A stretch of 58,712 nt of DNA from CAYICL01 sp964361885 (GTDB taxonomy: Bacteria > Patescibacteriota > Microgenomatia > UBA1400 > CG1-02-47-37). This document shows positions 40,564 through 47,167 of this stretch, in pieces. The stretch is taken from contig CAYICL010000002.1 of assembly GCA_964361885.1 (NCBI GenBank), positions 1 to 58,712 of the forward strand. The letters run 5' to 3'. The notes below the pieces were generated by a model, which saw only the letters and a program-made list of their open reading frames with translations, had not been told where the DNA came from and made no database searches. Each line of letters opens with the position of its first letter. The stretch's first letter is position 1. The position numbers and the translations under genes are program-made.

Positions 40564-42717
40564 TTAAGGGATTTTATTAATAGAATAAGGCGCTTCTTTG
40601 ATTTGGCCCTTATCATCGATTTCTTTGGGGCAGTCAAGGCAGTAATCTGTTTGAACCGGGTCGGAGAGCATAAGATGCTCCTGGAGTTCAAGATTTTCGG
40701 TCACATTTGGTTCGGGGGGACGATTGGTGGTGGTATCGATCCAGACACCGCGTTTCAAGTTTGGTTCAATTGGCGGTTCCTGGCCTTTAATAAAATACTC
40801 GTAGCGGGTTTCGCAAGGAAAGTCAGGGTTAGGCCGATAACCGCTTAAGCTGCAGACTTGAGCGCCGATAACATTTTCCGGTTTTTTAGGCCATTCATCG
40901 GGTTTTCCGGCCAAGACTTGGGCCATCAGCTGATGCCAGATAGGGGCAGCGCCGGAAACACCGGAGACTAACCAGGGAGACATGGGTGAGTTATCATTGT
41001 TGCCGGTCCAGGTGGCGACTAAAAAAGAAGGAGTAAAGCCAATGGTCCAGTTATCCCGCAAATCATCGGTAGTACCGGTTTTAACCGAAACAGCATGGCC
41101 GGGGATGACCAATTGGGAGTTGGTGCCGAAAGCTTGGGCCCGGGCATTATTGTCCAAAAGGATGTGAGAGATGAGATAGGTAATTTCCGGAGGCAGAACT
41201 TTTTCACCAACCGGAAGCTCTTGGTCCAAATTAAGTGTGGCTAAGACTTTGCCCTGATAAGTTTCGACCTTGAGGATGGGAGTGAGATTGACTTTAAGAC
41301 CGGCGTTGGCAAAGACGCCGAAAGCCACAGCCATGTCGACCATACGGACTTCGCCACCACCCAAGGTCAGAGACAGGCCGTAGCGGGAGGGATCTTTAAA
41401 AGTGGTAATTCCCATAGCCGAAGCAGTAGCAACCATGGATTCAACCGAGTTGGCGGCCAGCATTTTGACGGCAGGTATATTAAAAGAGCTGCCGAGAGCA
41501 AAACGCATCTGGACCGGGCCATGGAATTTATTGTCATAGTTTCTAGGGCAGTAGCTGGGCTGACCGGCAACATGAAAGCAAACAGGAACATCGATAAACA
41601 TAGTGGAGGGGGTATAGCCTTTGAGCAAACCAACAGCATAGTTGATCGGTTTGATGGAGGAGCCGGGTTGGCGGAGGCGGGTAGTGACATTAACGTTACC
41701 GTCGATATCAGTGGCAAAATAGTCTTTGGAACCAACCATAGCCAGGATTTCGCCGGTTCGGGGTTTGGTGATCAGGGCGGCGGCATTAGAAACATTGGCT
41801 TTTTTAAGTTTAGCCACTTCGGTAGCAATGGCGGCCTCAGCATATTCCTGAAGATCAAGATCCAGGGAAGTAGTGACTCTTAAGCCGCCTTTTTCAACCA
41901 GGCCGGAACCGTATTGGTCGACGAGCAACTCCTTAATATATAAGGAGAAGTGGGGCGCTTTTAAGTTTTGGGTCTGGGGAGCATAGTTTAAGGGAGTATC
42001 AAGGGCCTGTTGATACTCCTGCTGGTTAATATAGCCGTCTTCAAGCATACGGGTTAAGACTTGATGCTGGCGGGCGATGGCAATGTCCGGGTTGGCGCCG
42101 AAAGGAGAGTAACGGGTGGGAGCTTGAGGCAAACCGGCCAGTAAGGCAGCTTCGGCCAAGCTTAAATCATGACTGGATTTATTAAAGTAAAGTCTGGCAG
42201 CCTGTTCAATTCCGTAGCTAGTACCACCGTAGGGAATATGGTTTAAGTACATTTCCAGAATAGTATCTTTTGAGTAGCGGACTTCGGTAGCAAAAGAAAG
42301 AATGGCTTCACGAAGTTTTCTTTTTAAAGTTCTTTCCGGGGTTAACAGAGTGGTTTTGACCAGTTGCTGGGTGATAGTGGAGCCGCCCTGAAGGTTTTTT
42401 TTAAAAATAGTGTTTAAAAAAGCCCGGGTGATGCCTTCCCAGGCGAAGCCGTGGTGACGGTAAAAGTTTTTATCTTCAATGGCAATCGTGGCCTTTAAAA
42501 CAGAATCAGGTAAATCGGTTAATTTAACCGGAGTGCGGTTTTGGTCGGCATAGATTTCGTAAAGAAGCTGGCCGTTTCGGTCCAAGATTTTGGTGGAGAC
42601 AGGAAATTGATCAGAGGCCAGCCTAGAAGGTGAGGGCAGGCCTTGGAAAGCAATAACGCTGATTAGAAGAAAGAAGAAAATTAGTATTATGTATTTAGCT
42701 TTTAGCTTTTTAGGCAT
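40564..42717 (-). CDS. Class A penicillin-binding protein (PBP1A-like), paralogue
   Basis: 717 residues. N-terminal membrane segment (about 7-24), GT51 domain (IEDKNFYRHHGFAWEGITRA, GGSTITQQLVKTTLLTPERT in part), transpeptidase SSIKP, SFN and KTGT. The C-terminal tail carries paired Cys (VCSLSGYRPN, DYCLDCPKE). The arrangement closely follows the neighbouring PBP. TGCTACAAT ends 6 nt before the ATG. Confidence 0.94.
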   Translation of the reverse strand: MPKKLKAKYIILIFFFLLISVIAFQGLPSPSRLASDQFPVSTKILDRNGQLLYEIYADQNRTPVKLTDLPDSVLKATIAIEDKNFYRHHGFAWEGITRAFLNTIFKKNLQGGSTITQQLVKTTLLTPERTLKRKLREAILSFATEVRYSKDTILEMYLNHIPYGGTSYGIEQAARLYFNKSSHDLSLAEAALLAGLPQAPTRYSPFGANPDIAIARQHQVLTRMLEDGYINQQEYQQALDTPLNYAPQTQNLKAPHFSLYIKELLVDQYGSGLVEKGGLRVTTSLDLDLQEYAEAAIATEVAKLKKANVSNAAALITKPRTGEILAMVGSKDYFATDIDGNVNVTTRLRQPGSSIKPINYAVGLLKGYTPSTMFIDVPVCFHVAGQPSYCPRNYDNKFHGPVQMRFALGSSFNIPAVKMLAANSVESMVATASAMGITTFKDPSRYGLSLTLGGGEVRMVDMAVAFGVFANAGLKVNLTPILKVETYQGKVLATLNLDQELPVGEKVLPPEITYLISHILLDNNARAQAFGTNSQLVIPGHAVSVKTGTTDDLRDNWTIGFTPSFLVATWTGNNDNSPMSPWLVSGVSGAAPIWHQLMAQVLAGKPDEWPKKPENVIGAQVCSLSGYRPNPDFPCETRYEYFIKGQEPPIEPNLKRGVWIDTTTNRPPEPNVTENLELQEHLMLSDPVQTDYCLDCPKEIDDKGQIKEAPYSINKIP

Positions 42718-42729
42718 GGATTTATTGTA
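42718..42729 (-). promoter_or_regulatory. -10 element for the second PBP gene, leaderless
   Basis: TGCTACAAT on the minus strand (hexamer 42729-42724) with 6 nt to the ATG at 42717. Confidence 0.5.
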
Positions 42730-42754
42730 GCAAATATGTAAAAATAACGATTAC

Positions 42755-43348
42755 ATGGAGTATAGAAACGTGACGATTTCAGGCTTGCCCGGAGCCGGGT
42801 CTTCAACTTTAGGAAAAGGCTTGGCAGATAAATTGAAGTGGGAGTATTTTTCCGGGGGAGATTTTATGCGGGCTTATGCGATTAAGAATGGTTTGTTTGA
42901 CAAAAAAGTTAAAGTCCATCATCCGGCAACGGTTTATGGCGACGAGTTTGACCGGAAGGTGGATTATGGGATGAGACAGACACTGCAAAAGGAAAAAGGA
43001 AAGGTGATAGATTCCTGGCTGTCTGGTTTTGTAGCGCAAGGGTTGACGGGAGTGCTAAAAGTACTTTTATATTGCAGCAGCGACGGGGTGAGGGTGGACC
43101 GGATTGTGAACCGGGACAAGGTGTCAGTGGACGAGGCAAAGGTGCATATATTTGACCGGGAGAAACAGAACCTTAGCAAGTGGTCGAGGCTGTATCAAAA
43201 AGAGTGGCAAGAGTGGGTGGGGGGAGGCAAAATAGATTTTTATAACCCTAAACTTTATGATTTAACGATTGATACTTATGCCAATGACCGGGAGGCAACC
43301 TTAAAAAAGGTTTTAAATAAATTAGGTTATCAAGGAGGTAAGATATGA
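42755..43348 (+). CDS. Cytidylate/adenylate kinase-like P-loop NMP kinase
   Basis: 197 residues. P-loop ISGLPGAGSSTLGKGLA followed by YFSGGDFMRAYA, as in archaeal-type cytidylate kinases. VDRIVNRDKVSVDEAKVHIFDRE is the lid-like segment and YDLTIDT the C-terminal strand. Would phosphorylate CMP/dCMP or another NMP. Leads the operon with the DUF4430 and S-component genes (4-bp overlap), which may tie nucleotide supply to the RNR genes further on. Confidence 0.78.
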   Translation: MEYRNVTISGLPGAGSSTLGKGLADKLKWEYFSGGDFMRAYAIKNGLFDKKVKVHHPATVYGDEFDRKVDYGMRQTLQKEKGKVIDSWLSGFVAQGLTGVLKVLLYCSSDGVRVDRIVNRDKVSVDEAKVHIFDREKQNLSKWSRLYQKEWQEWVGGGKIDFYNPKLYDLTIDTYANDREATLKKVLNKLGYQGGKI

Positions 43349-44172
43349 AGAAATCAGGATTAATGGCTGGGTTGTTGGTAGCGGTTTTGAGTTTAAGTAT
43401 AGCGACGGTTAGGGTAAGTCCGATACAGGCGCAAGCGGGAGAGGTGGCGGAAAAGGTAAATTATTACCTGCCTTATCCGGGAATTTTGCCGGACCACCCT
43501 TTGTATTGGTTGAAAATGGGCAGAGACAGGGTGCAGCTGTGGTTAACCACAAACTCTTTAGCTAAAGCAGAAAAGTTACTGGCTTATGCAGATAAAAGAC
43601 TGGGAGCGGGTTGGGCATTAATTGACGGCAATAAACCGGGTTTGGGGGTGACAACTTTAACTAAAGCGGAGAAGTATTTGGAACAAGCAGTCATAGAGTC
43701 ACAAAAACTGAAAGATAGCGAAGGAGCGGCAGGGTTTAGAGAGAAATTGAGCCTAGCCATAAAAAAACACAGAGAGGTGTTAGAGATGTTGGCTGAAAAA
43801 ACCACAGGCAGGGAAAAACAAGTGGTTAAGCAGATGATAGAGGCAATCAGCCTAAAGGATAAGCCGGAGGCGAAGCAAGCAGCGGAGGTGAGTATTAAAG
43901 TTGATTTTGGGACAGAGGCAGCAGAAGAAACAGTCAAAGCGAAAACAGTTTTGGAAGCTTTGGAAGCTTTGGGACAGTTGAAGAGCTGGCAGATTAAGGT
44001 TAAAGCATATGATTTTGGCAGCCTGGTAGAAGAGGTGAACGGAAAAAAGAATACAACAGACAAGGCCTGGATTTATTTTATCAATGATAAGTCAGGAGAA
44101 GTGGCCGCAGACAAGCAAGAGCTAAAGGCCGGTGACGCGGTCGAGTGGCGCTATATTAAACCGGAGTTTTAA
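43345..44172 (+). CDS. Exported DUF5667 + DUF4430 protein, transcobalamin-like C-terminal domain
   Basis: 275 residues with a strong AAGGAGG before the ATG. Signal peptide (about 1-28), then a helical domain resembling DUF5667 (YYLPYPGILPDHPLYWLKM, KAEKLLAYADKRL) to about residue 165. The C-terminal DUF4430-like domain has TVLEALEALGQLKSW, KAWIYFINDK and ELKAGDAVEWRY. DUF4430 is related to the cobalamin-binding domain of transcobalamin and intrinsic factor. Together with the S component and riboswitch that follow, it is a good candidate for a surface cobalamin binder; binding is inferred. Confidence 0.75.
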   Translation: MKKSGLMAGLLVAVLSLSIATVRVSPIQAQAGEVAEKVNYYLPYPGILPDHPLYWLKMGRDRVQLWLTTNSLAKAEKLLAYADKRLGAGWALIDGNKPGLGVTTLTKAEKYLEQAVIESQKLKDSEGAAGFREKLSLAIKKHREVLEMLAEKTTGREKQVVKQMIEAISLKDKPEAKQAAEVSIKVDFGTEAAEETVKAKTVLEALEALGQLKSWQIKVKAYDFGSLVEEVNGKKNTTDKAWIYFINDKSGEVAADKQELKAGDAVEWRYIKPEF

Positions 44173-44174
44173 AG

Positions 44175-44705
44175 ATGAAAAAACTTTTAATAGCCACACT
44201 ATTAATTTTGGTGGCAGTCAGCGAACGACTCTGGTTTGATTTAGGGGCTAATGTGGAGCTGGTGATGACCGTAAGTGTGATTGCCTCAATTTATTTAGGC
44301 AGAAGGTGGGGAGTAATGGTAGCGGTGTTAGTCTTGATGATTTCGGATATGGTGATTGGCAATACGGCAATCTTAATTTTTACCTGGAGCGCTTTTGGTT
44401 TAATCGCCGCGGGGGGAGGGTGGTTAAAGCAGTGGCAGGGAAGGAAAAGAAGTTTGGCCGGAGCAGGCTATGGGTTATTGGGGGCTTTGTTTTTTTATTT
44501 TTACACTAACTTTGGCGTCTGGTTGATAGGCGGGTTGTATCCGCACACCTGGCAAGGTTTGGTCAGGTGTTATTGGATGGGCTTGTTGTTTTTAAAACTG
44601 CATGCGGTGAGCAGCATGATATTAGTTGGCGGTGGTGTGGAACTGGCCGCGGTGATCAGAAATAAAGGTTGGCTAAAAAGAATTAGTTATTTAACAATTA
44701 AATAG
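44175..44705 (+). CDS. ECF-type transporter S component-like membrane protein
   Basis: 176 residues with five or six hydrophobic segments. Begins MKKLLIATLLILVAVSERLW, then ASIYLGRRWGVMVAVLVLMISDMVIG, which resembles the S-component/DUF6580 pattern of vitamin uptake proteins. No ECF ATPase or T component lies in the window, so a shared ECF module elsewhere would be needed. The DUF4430 gene just upstream and the cobalamin riboswitch directly downstream make cobalamin the most likely substrate. Inference from context. Confidence 0.7.
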   Translation: MKKLLIATLLILVAVSERLWFDLGANVELVMTVSVIASIYLGRRWGVMVAVLVLMISDMVIGNTAILIFTWSAFGLIAAGGGWLKQWQGRKRSLAGAGYGLLGALFFYFYTNFGVWLIGGLYPHTWQGLVRCYWMGLLFLKLHAVSSMILVGGGVELAAVIRNKGWLKRISYLTIK

Positions 44706-44706
44706 T

Positions 44707-44812
44707 CTTAAAGGGATCAGGAACCCGGTGTGATTCCGGGACTGTGCCGCAACTGTGATCCCACTTCGCGTCAAGCTTCGCGGGGCGGGGAAGTCAGGAA
44801 CTGTGCTTTAAG
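44707..44812 (+). promoter_or_regulatory. Cobalamin riboswitch (compact form)
   Basis: Core conserved elements are visible in order: P5 hairpin CCCGG-TGTGATT-CCGGG, then CTGTGCCGCAACTGTGAT, and AAGTCAGGAAC near the 3' end. The closing stem CTTAAAG (44707) pairs with CTTTAAG (44806). The 5' part of full-length B12 riboswitches (the P1/P2 arm and GGTGCC box) is missing, so it is a compact variant. The peripheral arm at 44761-44790 is a CTTCG-family palindromic repeat. Begins 2 nt after the S-component stop and faces the unknown gene at 44877. Confidence 0.88.
44761..44790 (+). repeat. CTTCG-family palindrome inside the riboswitch
   Basis: CCACTTCGCGTCAAGCTTCG followed by CGGGGCGGGG. Forms a side arm between the conserved CTGTGAT and AAGTCAGGA blocks. 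Confidence 0.6.
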
Positions 44813-44850
44813 AATAAATTGAGGTTCTTCCCGAGCAGGAGGAGGCGGAC

Positions 44851-44876
44851 AACCTTCCTTTCGGGAAGGTTTTTTT
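44851..44876 (+). terminator. Riboswitch expression-platform terminator
   Basis: AACCTTCC (44851-44858) pairs with GGAAGGTT (44864-44871), then seven T. An upstream CTTCCCGA (44827-44834) can pair with TCGGGAAG (44861-44868) and would act as antiterminator. The 3' arm GGAAGG is also the only Shine-Dalgarno for the GTG at 44877. Confidence 0.85.
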
Positions 44877-46616
44877 GTGGGATGTGATGTATTTAAGCCA
44901 GAGTTAGACGTTGTTTCTTTTAATTCATACAAGGCTCGACTATCAGATCAAAACCCTGATTGGTCACAGGGGAAAATTGATAAACAGGCACTGGTTGGTT
45001 TCAACACAGAGATGTTTCCACGCCAAGTGGAGGCCTATTTCTCTGAAAGAAGAGGGGAGTTGATTAGCCATGTAGAGCAAGCGTATTACATTGTTAACGG
45101 TCGTCTAATAAATCACTACTATGATTTTCAAAACATGATCGATTACGCTACCAGCAAGGAGGAAGAGGAGTCATTGAGATTTTTTGAAAGAGCGGCTGTA
45201 GAGGCGAAACCCGGAGAAAAGATTAGGGTATTGGATATGAGCGGAATAGGTCAAGGTAAAGGAATAAAGTATTTAGATACTTATGTGAAAGAGTCAAACG
45301 ATTTGATTAGACATCAGGAGCGGATGGATTTAACTGGTAATCAAGAGGGTTTAACCTTAGATGAAGCCAAAGTGGTTCTAGGAAGGATGACAGAAGAGGA
45401 TGTTTGGTCAAAGAATGTGGATTTACCCCAAGCTTGGTCGTTGGAAGTAATACCGCCTGTGTTTACAGGAGGTGGATTAACGGAAATTGTAAAGCAGACA
45501 CCAACAGTGTTGACTCGGGCTGACGCCGATAATAATTTAGTATTCCCGGCAGTCGGATTTTGGTTTATGGTGGCTGAAGCGTTAGCTAAAAACGAGATAG
45601 AAATAGAGAGAACTGATATAAGGACTGAAGAGGAAAGGCAAACAGGTGAGGAGATATTTGAATCGAAAGAAAGAACAGCAGTTAGTGGCGAGGTGTTATT
45701 TCAAGCCCCAATTGTTGACAGCCAGATTTTTAAATCACTGCCAACAGCACAAAAAAATCAGGTAGTTTTACCAACAACAGAGGTGAGTTTTAAGGAGGAA
45801 ATATTTGAGTCGAAAAAAGAACCGGTTGTTAAAGAAGGGGTGCTATTTCAATTTGCATTGCCAGTAGCCGCATCATCAGTGGAGACAGAAAGAATAGAAA
45901 TAGTAAAATTACCAGCTTTAGCCGTTGAACAAGTTGAACAAAGAGTAGTAAGAGAAGTTGTTAAAAGTGTAGTGAGTGAGAATCAGGATAAATCTCTGAT
46001 TTTGAGGCAGGAAACTCTATTTCAAGAAGTGACGATCGGCGATCAAGATTTTGAATCGGTGCCAACAGAACTAAAGAATCAAGCAGTATTAGAGCAAGAG
46101 CTTGAACAGAATAGAGTAATTTATCAAGCTGACACGGTCATTCCGTTCCGGAACGGAATAAGGAACGGAATAAAAGAAGCAGGAGGTGAAACGGTGAGAA
46201 TTGAGATTATGCCGCACGAAGAGTTAGTTGAAGAAAAAATAACAGCGAGTCAAGTTAATAGAGAGAAAACTGTACTGCCGATTTGGGAAATAAGAATGCA
46301 AGGAATAAGTTTAGATGACATTCCGGAGTGGAATTTATCATCGGTTTTAATTGGGGAGGATTTAGGTTGGAGCATGACAGTTCCCGGGCTTAAAGCGGAA
46401 GAGGAGTTGGAGACGAACGCAGAAAGAGCATTTAAATTAGGGAAGTGGTCGGAGTTTGATTATTTAAAGAAAACAGTGGAGGTTGTAGAGACAATACTTT
46501 TGGTGATTGTGAACACAAATTGGGAACAGCCACCACGACTAAGGAGGAAGGTGGTTAAGGATTTTGGCGGCGACTGGGGGAGTGGGAGTGTAAAACACAG
46601 ACAAATACAGAGGTAG
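44877..46616 (+). CDS. Unknown repeat-containing protein under the cobalamin riboswitch
   Basis: 579 residues from the GTG directly after the terminator T run; later starts are possible (first in-frame Met near residue 45). Not recognised. Residues 1-200 look globular (RQVEAYFSERRGELISHVEQ, EKIRVLDMSGIGQGKGIKYL). About 205-460 contains three degenerate repeats around a GEVLFQ / EGVLFQ / QETLFQ core, two preceded by EEIFESK and two followed by K-N-Q-V/A-V-L. The C-terminal 120 residues include Trp-rich IPEWNLSSVLIGEDLGW. No signal peptide or membrane segment is evident. No domain links it to B12; the riboswitch is the only hint. Confidence 0.65.
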   Translation: MGCDVFKPELDVVSFNSYKARLSDQNPDWSQGKIDKQALVGFNTEMFPRQVEAYFSERRGELISHVEQAYYIVNGRLINHYYDFQNMIDYATSKEEEESLRFFERAAVEAKPGEKIRVLDMSGIGQGKGIKYLDTYVKESNDLIRHQERMDLTGNQEGLTLDEAKVVLGRMTEEDVWSKNVDLPQAWSLEVIPPVFTGGGLTEIVKQTPTVLTRADADNNLVFPAVGFWFMVAEALAKNEIEIERTDIRTEEERQTGEEIFESKERTAVSGEVLFQAPIVDSQIFKSLPTAQKNQVVLPTTEVSFKEEIFESKKEPVVKEGVLFQFALPVAASSVETERIEIVKLPALAVEQVEQRVVREVVKSVVSENQDKSLILRQETLFQEVTIGDQDFESVPTELKNQAVLEQELEQNRVIYQADTVIPFRNGIRNGIKEAGGETVRIEIMPHEELVEEKITASQVNREKTVLPIWEIRMQGISLDDIPEWNLSSVLIGEDLGWSMTVPGLKAEEELETNAERAFKLGKWSEFDYLKKTVEVVETILLVIVNTNWEQPPRLRRKVVKDFGGDWGSGSVKHRQIQR

Positions 46617-46653
46617 AAAAACAATTGATATAGTTTGCGTCAGAAATTGGTAG

Positions 46654-46705
46654 TTGACGGCACTATGAGTAGTGGGTAAAGTTCTGTTTGGCACTATAGC
46701 TAGTG
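46654..46705 (+). promoter_or_regulatory. nrd promoter with two NrdR boxes
   Basis: TTGACG (46654-46659), 17-bp spacer, TAAAGT (46677-46682). NrdR box 1 CACTATGAGTAGTG (46661-46674) lies between the hexamers. Box 2 CACTATAGCTAGTG (46692-46705) is exactly 31 bp downstream, three helical turns, the usual NrdR box spacing. Confidence 0.88.
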
Positions 46706-46720
46706 CTTACTTTTTCACAT

Positions 46721-47167
46721 ATGAAATGCCCATTTTGCAGCCATAATGATTCAAGCGTTTTAGAGTCGCGAGACAGCGAAGACGGTCAGGTGACCCGGAG
46801 ACGGCGAGAATGCAGTCAGTGTAAAAAGCGGTTTACCACCTATGAAAGAGTGGAAGGACCACAGCTGACAGTGGTGAAAAAAGACGGCAGCCGGGAGAGT
46901 TTTGACCGGGAAAAAGTCAGACAAGGAGTGATGAAGGCTTGCGAAAAGCGGCCGGTGAGCAGTGATTTAATTGAAGAAATTGTGGATGAGGTGGAGCAAG
47001 AGATGAGGAAAAAGAAAAGCAGTGAAGTCGTCAGCCGATTGGTCGGCAACGCGGTTTTAAGGAGGTTAAAAAAGGCGGATAAAGTGGCTTATGTGCGTTT
47101 TGCCAGCGTTTATTTGGATTTTGGAGATATTGAAGATTTTACCCGACTGGTGAAGGAGACGAAATGA
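46721..47167 (+). CDS. nrdR: Transcriptional repressor NrdR
   Basis: 148 residues. N-terminal zinc ribbon MKCPFC...RRRECSQCKKRFTTYER and an ATP-cone domain (VVKKDGSRESFDREKVRQGV). Start at 46721 (MKCPFCSH) by homology; an in-frame GTG at 46703 lies inside NrdR box 2 and is rejected. Represses nrd genes when dATP is high, by binding the two boxes just upstream, so it should control itself and the RNR genes. Overlaps the first RNR gene by 4 bp. Confidence 0.96.
   Translation: MKCPFCSHNDSSVLESRDSEDGQVTRRRRECSQCKKRFTTYERVEGPQLTVVKKDGSRESFDREKVRQGVMKACEKRPVSSDLIEEIVDEVEQEMRKKKSSEVVSRLVGNAVLRRLKKADKVAYVRFASVYLDFGDIEDFTRLVKETK

Noticed and set aside
46703..46720. GTG at 46703 as the nrdR start
   Set aside because: It lies inside NrdR box 2 and adds residues before the conserved MKCPFC; the ATG at 46721 is the homologous start.
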